Assembly (NCBI GenBank): GCA_026004735.1
Contig: BPJS01000001.1
Location: 682,001 to 746,000, forward strand
Length of the DNA: 64,000 nt
Origin: Isosphaeraceae bacterium
GTDB taxonomy: Bacteria; Planctomycetota; Planctomycetia; Isosphaerales; Isosphaeraceae
Direction: 5' to 3'
This document shows, one piece after another, positions 27,476 through 37,578 of this stretch (within the stretch, counting starts at the first letter, position 1; each line of letters starts with the position of its first letter). Both the position numbers and the translations under genes were made by a program. The notes below the pieces were generated by a model. That model was not told the DNA's origin. It did not search any database and worked only from the letters and a program-made list of their open reading frames with translations.

Positions 27476-29002
27476 ATGGTTCGGCACGCCTGGCTGCTGA
27501 TCCTGTTCTGGGTCTTGTGCAACACGGCATCCGGCCGCGACCAGCCTCCCAATCTCCTCATCCTGATCGCCGATGATCACGCCGCCTACACCCTCGGGGT
27601 CGCCGGCGACAACCACAACGCGACACCCAACCTCGATCGGCTGGCCCGTCAGGGGGTCTGGTTCTCGCGGGCCTACTGCCAGGCCCCGGTCTGCACGCCT
27701 AGCCGCCAATCGTTCCTCACGGGCCGCTACCCCCACACAACCGGCGTGACCCTTCTCCCCACACCGCTCGATCCCCGCGAGATTACCCTGGCCGATCGAC
27801 TCGCTGCGTTCGGTTATCTCACCGCAGCGATCGGCAAGATGCACTTCAATGCCGATCGGAACCATGGCTTCGACATCCGGATCGACACCCCCGACTGGCG
27901 GCGCTGGCTGGTCGAGGAGTCCCTGCGCCACGGCCTCGCACCGCCGACCCGCCGGCCCTGGCGCCCCTTCCAGACACCCGCGGCCATCTGGCTCAACGCC
28001 GAACACCGCTCGAGTGGTCTCAGCTCAGACCAGGAAGAAGCCACGTTCTTCCGCAACGCGGCCATCGCGTTTCTCAGAGAGCACCGCGACGGCCCGTTCG
28101 CTCTCGTCGTCAGTTTCCACGAACCGCATTCACCGTTTGTCTACCCACGCCAGTGGGAGGGCCGATTTCAGCCGGACCAGTTTCCCGTCCGCTCCGTCAC
28201 CGACCGCGACCGCCTCGAACAGCCCGAGATCTTTGCCGGCCTCACGCCCGATCAGGTCCGCGGAATCCAGGCCGCCTACTACACGTCGCTGCACTATGTT
28301 GACCACCAGATCGGCCTGATCCTGGACACGCTCCAGGAGCTTGATCTCGACCGAAACACGATCGTCATCTACCTCAGTGACAACGGTTACGCGCTCGGGC
28401 ACCGCGGCCGGTTTGAAAAGCATACCTTGTACGAAGAGTCGGTCCGGATTCCGCTGATCGTTCGGTGGTCCGGCCAAATCCGCCCACGACCGATCCACGC
28501 TCTGGTCGAGCTTGTCGACCTCGTTCCCACCGTCCTCGAACTGATGGGCTTGCCCACGCCGCCCGCACTCCCTGGTCAAAGCCTGGCCGGACTGATCCGC
28601 GGCGACCCCGGCGCCACCGGGCGGGACCTGATCTTCAGTGAATACCTCGAAAACGAAGAAGCGATGGTCCGGACCGATCGCTTCAAACTGATCGTCGGAA
28701 CCGGCGCCAGGCATCGACAAGACGGCTACCAGACCGGCCGCCCACTCCCCGGACCGTACCAGAAACTCTTCGACCTCGAGGACGACCCCGGCGAGACGGT
28801 CAATCTCTCCGGCCAGCCCCAATACGCCGCACTCGAAGCCAGGCTTCGCTCCCGGCTCCACCAGATCCTCACGACGACGCAACGATCCGATTATCGGCTC
28901 CCAGCCGGGCTTTCCGAGCTTGAGGCCATCCATTGGTGCCTGGTGCCCTACGAAGTGCGCAGCGCCCGTCCTTCGGCACCGACCACCCGTCCGGCCCACT
29001 AA
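27476..29002 (+). CDS. Secreted type I sulfatase
   Basis: A 508-residue exported sulfatase with a signal peptide (residues about 1-20). The N-terminal metal site is NLLILIADDHAAY. The formylglycine motif is CTPSR with Cys73, so it needs FGE-type activation. GKMHFN and IVIYLSDNGYALGHRGRFEKH carry further metal and sulfate ligands. Planctomycetes have many such enzymes for sulfated polysaccharides. It lies 4 bases after the beta-lactamase/NamZ gene and so probably shares its operon, although a sulfated substrate does not obviously fit peptidoglycan. Confidence 0.93.
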   Translation: MVRHAWLLILFWVLCNTASGRDQPPNLLILIADDHAAYTLGVAGDNHNATPNLDRLARQGVWFSRAYCQAPVCTPSRQSFLTGRYPHTTGVTLLPTPLDPREITLADRLAAFGYLTAAIGKMHFNADRNHGFDIRIDTPDWRRWLVEESLRHGLAPPTRRPWRPFQTPAAIWLNAEHRSSGLSSDQEEATFFRNAAIAFLREHRDGPFALVVSFHEPHSPFVYPRQWEGRFQPDQFPVRSVTDRDRLEQPEIFAGLTPDQVRGIQAAYYTSLHYVDHQIGLILDTLQELDLDRNTIVIYLSDNGYALGHRGRFEKHTLYEESVRIPLIVRWSGQIRPRPIHALVELVDLVPTVLELMGLPTPPALPGQSLAGLIRGDPGATGRDLIFSEYLENEEAMVRTDRFKLIVGTGARHRQDGYQTGRPLPGPYQKLFDLEDDPGETVNLSGQPQYAALEARLRSRLHQILTTTQRSDYRLPAGLSELEAIHWCLVPYEVRSARPSAPTTRPAH

Positions 29003-29012
29003 GCAGGCCCGA

Positions 29013-30053
29013 TCATCCCCGCCCAGTCAGGACGTCGAGGATATACATCTCGAGCTGCTCATACTGCCGCGCCGCTCGCAACGCCTCGACTTTCTTCATG
29101 TCGACCGAACGCACCAACTCGACCAAACGCTCAAACACCGCCTTGGAATGGGCCAGATGGAGCATCGAATCCTGCACGGTCGTCGTCCGCATCGCCTTGA
29201 CGTCCAGGCCGACACATTCGCCGTTGCGGCCATAGCCGTTGGTCTCAAGAACCCAGACCTGATTGAAAGCCCGACGCAGGTCCACCGACCCAAACACTTT
29301 GTCCTGATCATACTTGAGACCATTCTGATCGTTCAGGTGAACCGACCAGAGCTTCTGGTGCCAGAGCGCGTAGGCCATGTCGTCGGCAGGGTCGAGGCCC
29401 GCGAGGATCGAATGCGCGCTTTCGATCAGCACTCCCGAACGCGCCGGATCGCATGTCGTGTAGCATAGTCCGATCATATGACCAACCGTAGGTAGATAGG
29501 CCTGGTCCATCGGCTCGTTGGGCTTGGCCTCGCCGAGGATCCGGATTTCCGGGTCGTGCTCGAGCAGGAGGTTCCAGGCATCCCGAATCCGGCCTACGGC
29601 GGTGGCGGCGTCCTTGGCCTCGCGAATATAGGTTCCTTCCCGGGCAAGCCAGAGGACGTAGTTTCGGCACCCGACCAGCCGCGCGATATCGACACACCGC
29701 TTGGCCCGATCCAGCGCATATCGGCGGTGGGCCGGAGAGTTGGCCGTGAACGCTCCGTCCACGGTGCGCGGATCCTCCCAGAGCCGGGGCGCGATGATCT
29801 CGACGAAAAGCCCTTCACCGTCGAGGATCTTCTTGACCTTGGCCACGCCGCGCTGGGTGGCCGTCCAGTCCAGGTCGGCCGGCACGATATCGTCGTCGTG
29901 AAACTGCACCGCGTCGAAGCCAAGCTGCTTGTACGCCTTGAGCTTCTTGGCGAAGGGAACCTCCTTGCGCGCCGGAGGGCCAAACGGGTCGGCACCGGTG
30001 CTAATGTTCCAGGGACCAAACGAAAAGCGGTACTTGGTGGGCGTCTCAGGCAT
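29013..30053 (-). CDS. Xylose isomerase-family TIM-barrel protein
   Basis: A 346-residue protein close to class I xylose isomerases, though a little short (about 385 is usual). Matching segments are YRFSFGPWNIS, AVQFHDDDIVP with the catalytic His, WLAREGTY, GEAKPNEPMDQAYLPTVGH (metal Glu and catalytic Lys), LIESAHSILAGLDP (metal Glu and His) and SVHLNDQNGLKYDQDKVFG (metal Asp residues). It should interconvert an aldose and a ketose using Mg, Mn or Co. ATG 30053 is chosen; an open frame to 30203 has no family content. It is convergent with the sulfatase and divergent from the gene at 30202. Confidence 0.85.
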   Translation of the reverse strand: MPETPTKYRFSFGPWNISTGADPFGPPARKEVPFAKKLKAYKQLGFDAVQFHDDDIVPADLDWTATQRGVAKVKKILDGEGLFVEIIAPRLWEDPRTVDGAFTANSPAHRRYALDRAKRCVDIARLVGCRNYVLWLAREGTYIREAKDAATAVGRIRDAWNLLLEHDPEIRILGEAKPNEPMDQAYLPTVGHMIGLCYTTCDPARSGVLIESAHSILAGLDPADDMAYALWHQKLWSVHLNDQNGLKYDQDKVFGSVDLRRAFNQVWVLETNGYGRNGECVGLDVKAMRTTTVQDSMLHLAHSKAVFERLVELVRSVDMKKVEALRAARQYEQLEMYILDVLTGRG

Positions 30054-30201
30054 GGATTTCACAGCTCTTGGGTCATTACCGATCGATACTTCAGACCGGC
30101 ACCGTAGGCGGCCGGATCCGTCCCCGGATAAACTAATCCATAGGTGGCTCGCAAACCACAGACCGGCGGCCAGGAACACCGGTCGGGCCGGGACGCGTCC
30201 C

Positions 30202-30504
30202 ATGCGACTCTACCAGTTAATCCTCGCCGTGATGCTCCTGGCCCTGATGCTGAGCGTCTCACGGTCCGAACAGGGCAAAATCACACTCATCGTCTTCCTG
30301 ACCGCGCTGGCTACGATGCTCGTCGGAGCAACCGCCCTGACCCACTTATTCCGCACCGTCGGCGCATTCGGTCACGCCGAACGCCTCAAAGAACAGCTTG
30401 AGGCCATCGCCGCCACCATGTTCATCGTCTTCGTGGCCTCCAGCCTCATGAACCTGATCATCGGAACCGGCATCTTTCTGGTGCAACAGTTCGTCCCCAA
30501 ATAG
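30202..30504 (+). CDS. Small three-helix membrane protein, function unknown
   Basis: A 100-residue protein with hydrophobic segments at about 3-18, 26-50 and 71-96, and a short charged loop (GHAERLKEQLE). I do not recognise a family. It is 25 bases upstream of the M3 peptidase, so the two are probably co-transcribed. An open frame continues upstream to 29929, but that part is antisense to the isomerase. Confidence 0.7.
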   Translation: MRLYQLILAVMLLALMLSVSRSEQGKITLIVFLTALATMLVGATALTHLFRTVGAFGHAERLKEQLEAIAATMFIVFVASSLMNLIIGTGIFLVQQFVPK

Positions 30505-30529
30505 CCAGGCCGCAGGAGTCCTCAGCCGG

Positions 30530-32248
30530 ATGACCGTCGCCTATCAGCCCGAGAGCTATCCCCACCGGTTCCTCCCCGACCAGGTCGAACTGAAACGCTG
30601 GGACCAAATCGAGCCCTGGTACCTCCGCCTGCTCCAACGCCCGATCCACTCCCCGGCGGAACTGGAAGCCTGGCTTGAGGACCAGGGCGAACTCGCCGCC
30701 GCGGTCAGCCAGGAAGGGACCGAGCGCTACATCGCCATGACCTGCCAGACCGACGACCCCGCCCGCGAGGCCGCCTACCTCGAATGGGTCCGGGAAATCG
30801 AGCCGAAACTCAAACCTCTCCAAAACGCACTCCGCGAAAAATACCTCGACAACCCCTATCGGGCCGCTCTTCCCCCCCAGCGCTACCAGGTCCTGGACCG
30901 CCAGTGGGAGAACCGTCGTGCCCTCTACCGCGAGGCCAACATTCCCCGGGAAACCGAACTCGCCGAACTCGAGCAGAAATACCAGAAAACCATCGGCGCT
31001 ATGACCGTCACCTTCCGCGGTCAGGAATACACCCCGGCCCAGATGGCCCGCTTCCTCGAAGAACCCGACCGCAACACCCGCCAGGAAGCCTGGACCCTGG
31101 TCGCCCACCGGCGGCTCCAGGACCGCGACCTCCTCGACGAACTCTTCGACCGCATGATCGCCCTACGCGTCGCCATCGCCTCCGAGGCCGGCTTCGATCG
31201 CTACACCGCCTTCGCCTACCGCCAACGCGAACGCTTCGACTACGGAGAAGCCCAAACCCAGGCATTCCGCGACGCCATCGAACGCCACGTCGTGCCCCTG
31301 GCCATCAACCTCCAGCAAGAACGCCGAGAACGCCTCGGACTGGACTCGCTCCGCCCCTGGGACCTCGCCGTCGATCCCCTCGGCCGCGAACCCCTCCGCC
31401 CCTTCCAGACCGCCGCCGAACTGGCCCAGAAAACACAACGCATCTTCGCCGCGATCGACCCCGAACTGGGGTCACAATTCGCCTACCTGTACGATCATCA
31501 ACTCCTCGACCTCGAAAACCGCAAGGGCAAGGCACCAGGCGGCTACCAGACCACGCTCGAAAACGACCGGCTGCCCTTCATCTTCATGAACGCCGTCGGC
31601 GTCGATGGGGACCTCCGCACCCTGCTCCACGAGGGCGGACATGCCTTCCACGCCCTGGCCTGCCGCGGCGAACCCCTGGCCGCCTATCGCGACCCTCCCA
31701 TCGAATTCTGTGAGGTCGCCTCCATGAGCATGGAACTGCTCGCCGCCAGGCACCTGATGGAATTCTACTCGCCTCAAGACGCCGATCGCTCCCGCCGGCA
31801 ACTGCTCGAGGGCATCGTCGCGATCCTCCCCTGGATCGCAACTGTCGACGCCTTCCAGCACTGGGTCTACGACCATCCTCACCACACCCGAGAGGAACGC
31901 CAGGCCGCCTGGGTCAGCCTGCTCAATCGCTTCGGTGGCATCGTCGACTGGTCCGGTTACGAGGACGCACAGGCCCACTCCTGGCACCGACAATTACATA
32001 TATTTTTGTATCCTTTTTACTACATTGAGTATGGGATCGCACAGTTGGGAGCCTTGCAGGTCTGGCAGGCGGCCCGAACCAACCCCGCCGAGGCCGTCGC
32101 GGCGTACCGCCGGGGCCTGGCCCTTGGCGGTTCACGGCCCCTGCCCGAGTTGTTCGCGGCTGCCGGTATCCGGTTCGACTTCAGCCCGGCCACCATCGCC
32201 CCCCTGATCGACGCGATCCAGGCCGAACTGGCCTCCCTCGCCCCCTGA
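30530..32248 (+). CDS. M3-family oligoendopeptidase
   Basis: A 572-residue zinc peptidase. The catalytic motif is LHEGGHAFHAL, with His367, Glu368 and His371. The third ligand Glu lies downstream in EVASMSMELLA. The N-terminal helical domain is of PepF type (ELAELEQKYQKTIGAMTVTF), and the C-terminal SWHRQLHIFLYPFYYIEYGI segment is typical of the family. These cytoplasmic enzymes degrade short peptides of about 7-17 residues. Length is normal. Bases 31990-32040 are locally AT-richer than their surroundings but encode the conserved FLYPFYYIEYG. Confidence 0.94.
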   Translation: MTVAYQPESYPHRFLPDQVELKRWDQIEPWYLRLLQRPIHSPAELEAWLEDQGELAAAVSQEGTERYIAMTCQTDDPAREAAYLEWVREIEPKLKPLQNALREKYLDNPYRAALPPQRYQVLDRQWENRRALYREANIPRETELAELEQKYQKTIGAMTVTFRGQEYTPAQMARFLEEPDRNTRQEAWTLVAHRRLQDRDLLDELFDRMIALRVAIASEAGFDRYTAFAYRQRERFDYGEAQTQAFRDAIERHVVPLAINLQQERRERLGLDSLRPWDLAVDPLGREPLRPFQTAAELAQKTQRIFAAIDPELGSQFAYLYDHQLLDLENRKGKAPGGYQTTLENDRLPFIFMNAVGVDGDLRTLLHEGGHAFHALACRGEPLAAYRDPPIEFCEVASMSMELLAARHLMEFYSPQDADRSRRQLLEGIVAILPWIATVDAFQHWVYDHPHHTREERQAAWVSLLNRFGGIVDWSGYEDAQAHSWHRQLHIFLYPFYYIEYGIAQLGALQVWQAARTNPAEAVAAYRRGLALGGSRPLPELFAAAGIRFDFSPATIAPLIDAIQAELASLAP

Positions 32249-32478
32249 CCCGACACCACGGCTTGGCCGTCCAGATCCGCCTGCGTCGACGCTTCCCGAT
32301 CCAGGCGGCCCTGAGCCACTGACTCGGCCCGCAGCGACCGACACGCTCCCTCCCGGCGTGTTCCCGGCCGCCGCGCGGCCCAGACCATGCCCCGCCGGCG
32401 CGGCCCGCTCAGGCCAGCTCGCCCCGGCATTCAACGGCCGCCGCGGTCATGCGGACATACCCCCCCCCCGGCCCCGCT

Positions 32479-32718
32479 TCAGGCCTTCGCGGCCCGCCGC
32501 CGCTCCGCAATCCGACGCACCGATCGGGCCACAAAATGCAGCGTCGCCCAGCCGGTCAGCATCCCCAGCAGATAGGAAATGATCCAGTGCACCGACAGGA
32601 TCGTCTCAAACTTGAACCCCAGAAACCGCAACGCCACACTCTCCGTATTCTGAAGCACAAACGTCAGAAACAGACCAAGCCCCACGATCAGTGCAAGCAC
32701 CCTCAGTTGAACGTTCAT
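32479..32718 (-). CDS. LapA-like (DUF1049) two-helix membrane protein
   Basis: A 79-residue protein with two membrane helices. VLALIVGLGLFLTFVLQNTE is followed by the short VALRFLGF segment, then ISYLLGMLTGWATLHFVAR and a basic tail (RSVRRIAERRRAAKA). This matches lipopolysaccharide assembly protein A-type proteins, whose role in envelope assembly is only partly understood. ATG 32718 gives MNVQLRVL; longer starts to 32874 add Gly/Arg-rich residues with no family match. It is convergent with the M3 gene. Confidence 0.8.
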   Translation of the reverse strand: MNVQLRVLALIVGLGLFLTFVLQNTESVALRFLGFKFETILSVHWIISYLLGMLTGWATLHFVARSVRRIAERRRAAKA

Positions 32719-32964
32719 AGCTCGACCCCTCATGCTCCGATCCAGATCGACCCCCACGTCCGGACGCCTCCGGACCCGTTCAAGCCTGACCCACACCCAC
32801 CCCCCTGGCAAGCCAACCCCGCCCCAAGCTCCCAAAACCAGGCCGCACGACGGCCCTGACTTGGTCTGGCTCACCGACGACGGTATGATCCAAACAGAAG
32901 TTTTCGTACAATCGTACTACCCCTCGCGGGGCGACCATCGAACCCCGGTCCAGGTCTTCCACCG

Positions 32965-34338
32965 ATGTTCCGGCTCGACTCCCGCAGACCCGTTCGCTTC
33001 TGCGACGGTTTGACCCGCCGCGACTTCCTCCACGCCGGCTCGATCACCGCCCTGGGCTTAAGTCTGCCCAGCCTCCACGCGGCCCAAGCCGCCGGCCTGA
33101 TGCCCGCCGATCGCGACCTCAACGTCATCTTGTTGTTCCTGGTGGGCGGACCGAGCCAGCTCGACACCTGGGACATGAAGCCCGACGCACCCGAGGAAAT
33201 CCGCGGCCCGTTCCAGCCGATCCCGACTCGGGTCCCCGGCCTTTCGATCAGCGAACTCTTCCCCCGCATGGCCGGCCTGATGGACCGGATCGCCCTGGTC
33301 CGCAGCGTCTATCACACCGCCACCGCCGTCCACGACACCGGCCACCAGATGATGCAGACCGGCCGACTCTTCTCCGCCGGTCTCGAATTTCCCCACATGG
33401 GTTGCGTGACCAGCTTCCTGCGGGGCCCTCGCGGTGACGCTCCACCCCACGTCCTGATCCCACGCCCAATCGGCAATACCGGCGGAGGCATGCCCCATGG
33501 TCAGAACGCCGGTTTCCTGGGCAAAACCTACGACCCGTTTGTCCTCAACGCCGACCCCAACGCCCCCGACTTCAAAGTTCCCGACCTCCTCCCACCTGAC
33601 TATATCTCCGCCGTCCGCGAAAACCGCCGCCGCCGGTTCCGCGAGGCCATCGACCAGTCGATCCAAGCCTTCGAGTCCAACCCCGACGCCCGCCTGCTCG
33701 ACGCCAACTTCCAGCAGGCCTACGCGCTGATGTCGAGCGCCGCGACCCGAGAAGCCTTCGACCTCACCCAAGAGCCTGACGCAGTCCGCGACCGTTATGG
33801 ACGCACCCGGTTCGGCCAAAGCTGCCTGATGGCCCGCCGGCTGATCGAACGAGGCGTCCGGTTTGTGACGGTCAACCAGTTCGAGACCGTCTTCAACGAA
33901 TTGACCTGGGACAGCCACGGCTCGGCCCCCTTCACCTCAATCGCCGATTATCCCACAGTCATCGCCCCCAACTTCGACAACGCGTTCTCGTCGCTCCTCG
34001 AGGACCTTGCCGACCGTGGCTTGCTCGACACAACCCTGATTTTGGCCTGCGGCGAATTTGGCCGGACCCCCAAAATTAACCCAGCCGGCGGCCGCGACCA
34101 TCACCCCAACTGCTGGACGATTCTGTTCGCCGGAGGCCCGATCCGCGGCGGAACCGTCGTTGGTGCTTCCGACGAAATCGGCCATTCCCCGAAAGATCGC
34201 CCCGTCACCCCCGCCGAAGTCGCCGCCACTGTCTACCACGCCCTGGGTTTTGACCTCGACCTGGACCTGCCCGGACCCCAGGGCCGGCCGATTCCTCTGG
34301 TCGACCGGGGTATCGAACCGATCCACGAACTCTTCTAG
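32965..34338 (+). CDS. DUF1501 protein with Tat signal
   Basis: A 457-residue DUF1501 protein, a sulfatase/alkaline-phosphatase-fold family very common in planctomycetes. A twin-arginine signal (LTRRDFLHAGSITALGLSLP, about residues 17-36) is followed by FLVGGPSQLDTWDMKPDAP, IALVRSVYHTATAVHDTGHQ and LACGEFGRTPKINPAGGRDH, all family hallmarks. Catalytic function is not established. It pairs with the downstream DUF1549/DUF1553 gene, 53 bases away, in the arrangement usual for this phylum. Confidence 0.93.
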   Translation: MFRLDSRRPVRFCDGLTRRDFLHAGSITALGLSLPSLHAAQAAGLMPADRDLNVILLFLVGGPSQLDTWDMKPDAPEEIRGPFQPIPTRVPGLSISELFPRMAGLMDRIALVRSVYHTATAVHDTGHQMMQTGRLFSAGLEFPHMGCVTSFLRGPRGDAPPHVLIPRPIGNTGGGMPHGQNAGFLGKTYDPFVLNADPNAPDFKVPDLLPPDYISAVRENRRRRFREAIDQSIQAFESNPDARLLDANFQQAYALMSSAATREAFDLTQEPDAVRDRYGRTRFGQSCLMARRLIERGVRFVTVNQFETVFNELTWDSHGSAPFTSIADYPTVIAPNFDNAFSSLLEDLADRGLLDTTLILACGEFGRTPKINPAGGRDHHPNCWTILFAGGPIRGGTVVGASDEIGHSPKDRPVTPAEVAATVYHALGFDLDLDLPGPQGRPIPLVDRGIEPIHELF

Positions 34339-34391
34339 ACGCCCGCCGACCGCCCTCCTCCCAAACACTCCCACGCCCAGGACCCACCCCA

Positions 34392-36872
34392 ATGGACCGC
34401 CTGGCACCCCTGTTCTCCCTCCTCGGCCTGCTCGGTCTGTTCCAGCCCAGCTTCGCTTCTGACCATTTGGCCCTTCTGCCGCCGTCGCTGACCCTCGAAG
34501 GTCCCCGGGCGTCCCATCGCCTGCTTGTCATCGCCACCTCAGATTCCCGGAGCGTCAGCGACCTGACCCCGCAGGCCAGCTTTCGGAGCGACAATCCGTC
34601 GATCGCCCAGGTCACCCCGGACGGACAGGTCACCCCCATCTCCGACGGCACAACAACAATCACCGCAACCATCGGCGACCGCACCGCCGAGGCCACCGTG
34701 ACCGTCGTGGGTTCCGCCCGGCCGACGCCGATCAATTTCCGCAACGAAGTCCAGCCCGTTCTGACCCGGCTCGGCTGCAACATGGGGGCCTGCCACGGCT
34801 CCGCCGCCGGCAAAAACGGGTTCCGCCTGACTCTTCGCGGCTACGGACCCGAACTCGACCACCAGGCACTGACCCGGCAGGCCCTCGGCCGCCGCGTCCG
34901 CCCCACCGCGCCGGCCCAAAGTCTACTTCTGCTCAAACCGACCGGCGCGTTGCCACACGGCGGCGGCGTTCGACTCGACCCGACTTCACCCGAATACGCC
35001 ATCCTGATCGGATGGATCGCCGAGGGATGCCCCCCTCCGTCCGACGACGACCCCCGCATCATCCGGGTCGAAGCCGTGCCCTCCCAGCTCCAACTCACGC
35101 CGGGACAGACCCACCAACTCCTGGTCCGCGCTCACTACGACGACGGACGCGCCCTCGACGTCACCCGTTGGGCCAAGTTCGAGTCGACCGATGCGAGCGT
35201 GGCCAAAGTCGACGAATCGGGTCAGATTCGCGTCACCGGTCCGGGCGCTGCGGCCATCTCCGTCTGGTTCGATAGCCACGTTGATCTGGCCAATCTGGTC
35301 GTCCCCAGTTCCCAGCCACCCGATCCCGCCCTCTTCGCCTCCGCCCCACGCCACAACCCCATCGATACCCTCAACCTCCAGCGGCTCCAGGCACTCGGCA
35401 TCCCACCCTCGCCTCTGTGCGACGATGCCACGTTCCTCCGCCGCGCCTACCTCGGCGCCACGGGAACCTTGCCCCCAGCCTCCGAGCTTGACTCCTTCCT
35501 GGCCGACCCCGACCCCTCCAAGCGCAGCCGGCTCATCGACCACCTCCTCGCCTCTCCCGAATTCGTCGACTTCTGGTCCTACAAATGGTCCGACCTGTTG
35601 CTGGTTTCCTCCAAGAAGTTAACCAGTCCGGCCGTCTGGTCGTTCTACCGTTTTGTTCGTCAGGCAGTCGCCGAAAATCGGCCCTGGGACCAGTTCGCCC
35701 GCCAGATCCTCACGGCCAAAGGCTCAACCCTGAGCAACGGCGCCGCCAACTACTTCGTCCTCCACCGAGACCCGATCGACCTGACCGAATCGACCAGCGT
35801 CGCCTTCCTCGGTCTGTCACTCACCTGCGCCCGCTGCCACAACCATCCCCTCGAGAAGTGGACTCAAGATCAATACTACGGCATGGCCAACCTCTTCGCC
35901 CGCGTCTCGCTCAAGGACGGGGCCGGCGCCGACGGATCGGTAGCCGCGGGCGATGTGATTGTCACTCCGGCTCCCGAGGGCGACATCCTTCACCCCCGAC
36001 GCAACCGCGCCATGCCCCCCCAGCCGCTCGATGGTGAACCGCTGCCTCTGGACGATCGCGGCGATCGCCGCGTCGCCTTCGCCGACTGGCTGGCCGATCC
36101 CTCAAATCCCTACTTCGATCGCGCGCTGGTCAATCGCGTCTGGGCCCAGCTCTTGGGCCGCGGCCTGATCGACCCCGAAGACGACCTCCGCGCTACCAAC
36201 CCGCCCAGCGACCCCGCGCTGCTCGACTGGCTGGTTGCCGACTTCCGCGCTCACGGCCGCGACGTTCGGCATCTGATCCGCACGATCATGAATTCAGCCG
36301 TCTACCAGCGCTCGAGCGATCCTGAGCCCGGCAACGCCCACGACCAGAAATTCCTCAGTCACTACGTTCCGCGACGGCTTTCGGCCGAGATCTTGCTCGA
36401 CGCCAGCGACCGCGTGACCGGCGTACCGAGTTCCTACGCTGGCTATCCGCCTGGTTTCCGCAGCCTGCAACTGCCCGATTCCCGGGTCGAGAACGCCTTT
36501 CTCGACGCCTTTGGGCGGCCGCTCCGCGAGGCGGTCTGCTCCTGCGAACGCTCCGACGAACCCTCAGTGGCCCAGGCCCTCCACCTGGTCAACGGCGCCA
36601 CGATCAACGACAAACTCCGCAGCGATCAGGGCACCGTCGCTCGTCTGGTGCGAGAGGGCGCGACGGACGAACAGATTCTCGAGACCCTCTTTGCCACGGC
36701 GTTGACGCGCCGGCCGACCGACGCGGAACGCGCAGCGCTGCTGCCGACCCTGGCCGACGCGACCGCTGGACTCGAACCCGACTCCCCGGATGCCCAGACA
36801 GCCCGCCGCCAGGCCGTCGAGGATCTGTTCTGGGCCGTGCTCACCACCAAGGAATTCCTCTTCGACCACTAA
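34392..36872 (+). CDS. Big_2-DUF1549-DUF1553 protein
   Basis: An 826-residue exported protein with a signal peptide (about 1-23). A bacterial Ig-like Big_2 domain (about 30-115; IAQVTPDGQVTPISDGTTTI) precedes a cytochrome-like segment whose cysteines read CNMGACHG, a CxxxxCH spacing rather than CxxCH. Another Big_2-like stretch follows (VAKVDESGQIRVTGPG), then DUF1549 (DATFLRRAYLGATGTLPPAS) and DUF1553 (LADPSNPYFDRALVNRVWAQ; YVPRRLSAEILLDA). Role unknown. Its partner is the DUF1501 protein upstream. Length is normal for the type. Confidence 0.92.
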   Translation: MDRLAPLFSLLGLLGLFQPSFASDHLALLPPSLTLEGPRASHRLLVIATSDSRSVSDLTPQASFRSDNPSIAQVTPDGQVTPISDGTTTITATIGDRTAEATVTVVGSARPTPINFRNEVQPVLTRLGCNMGACHGSAAGKNGFRLTLRGYGPELDHQALTRQALGRRVRPTAPAQSLLLLKPTGALPHGGGVRLDPTSPEYAILIGWIAEGCPPPSDDDPRIIRVEAVPSQLQLTPGQTHQLLVRAHYDDGRALDVTRWAKFESTDASVAKVDESGQIRVTGPGAAAISVWFDSHVDLANLVVPSSQPPDPALFASAPRHNPIDTLNLQRLQALGIPPSPLCDDATFLRRAYLGATGTLPPASELDSFLADPDPSKRSRLIDHLLASPEFVDFWSYKWSDLLLVSSKKLTSPAVWSFYRFVRQAVAENRPWDQFARQILTAKGSTLSNGAANYFVLHRDPIDLTESTSVAFLGLSLTCARCHNHPLEKWTQDQYYGMANLFARVSLKDGAGADGSVAAGDVIVTPAPEGDILHPRRNRAMPPQPLDGEPLPLDDRGDRRVAFADWLADPSNPYFDRALVNRVWAQLLGRGLIDPEDDLRATNPPSDPALLDWLVADFRAHGRDVRHLIRTIMNSAVYQRSSDPEPGNAHDQKFLSHYVPRRLSAEILLDASDRVTGVPSSYAGYPPGFRSLQLPDSRVENAFLDAFGRPLREAVCSCERSDEPSVAQALHLVNGATINDKLRSDQGTVARLVREGATDEQILETLFATALTRRPTDAERAALLPTLADATAGLEPDSPDAQTARRQAVEDLFWAVLTTKEFLFDH

Positions 36873-36924
36873 GGTGATTGGGCCTGGCTTTCCCCTCCGC
36901 CCGTTCTGAATCCCCCGGCACGCC

Positions 36925-37407
36925 GTGGAACTTTTCCCCCCTCGACCCAGGCCGCGATTGACGCCCCAGTTCTGGGCGTTCGCCTTGGCCACGCTCTTGA
37001 TCGCCAACGGCCTGGCCGTGATCATCCCCGTTTGGCTCCGCTGGCTCGGCGGGCCGTATCGGCCGGTGACCGCTCCACCGCCCGATTATGTCGAACCTCG
37101 TCACCTGAGCATCGGCGCCGATCCCAAGCCACCCCCTGCGTCCGGTCCCCAGCACAAACCGCTCCATCAGCTTGTTATCCTCTTGGCGGTCAATTCGGTG
37201 GTCGTTTCGGCCCTGGCGCTGAGCGTGCTGGCCCGGTATCTCGAAGACTTGCGCCGCTACCGCCTGGTGCTCCCCATCGGCTTCGATGAACGCCGTCTCA
37301 AACCGCGTCACCGCCGCCCCCCGGGTCTCGAGCTCGGGTCTCTCCCGGGAGGTTCTCGCTTCCGCAGGTTCGGAATCGAGCCTGAGGAAGACGATCTCGA
37401 GACCTGA
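36925..37407 (+). CDS. Two-helix membrane protein, function unknown
   Basis: A 160-residue protein with a GTG start. Hydrophobic segments are at about 15-36 and 78-101, and the C-terminal tail is polar (about 105-160). A Pro-rich stretch of about 40 residues lies between the helices. No family recognised. It sits between two typical planctomycete envelope-protein genes. Confidence 0.6.
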   Translation: MELFPPRPRPRLTPQFWAFALATLLIANGLAVIIPVWLRWLGGPYRPVTAPPPDYVEPRHLSIGADPKPPPASGPQHKPLHQLVILLAVNSVVVSALALSVLARYLEDLRRYRLVLPIGFDERRLKPRHRRPPGLELGSLPGGSRFRRFGIEPEEDDLET

Positions 37408-37578
37408 GCCGCCTCCCCGGTCTCGGAGATCCCGACCCGTACGATGCCATCCAGTGCCTCCCTTCGCCCTGCCGCCTTCCCGTCCGACCGTGCCATGATC
37501 CCGACCGGATGCCGCGTCGCCTCGCACCTTCGCTCGTGAGCGAATCCTGCGACCTTGGACCGGAGTGCTCACTCAGCC

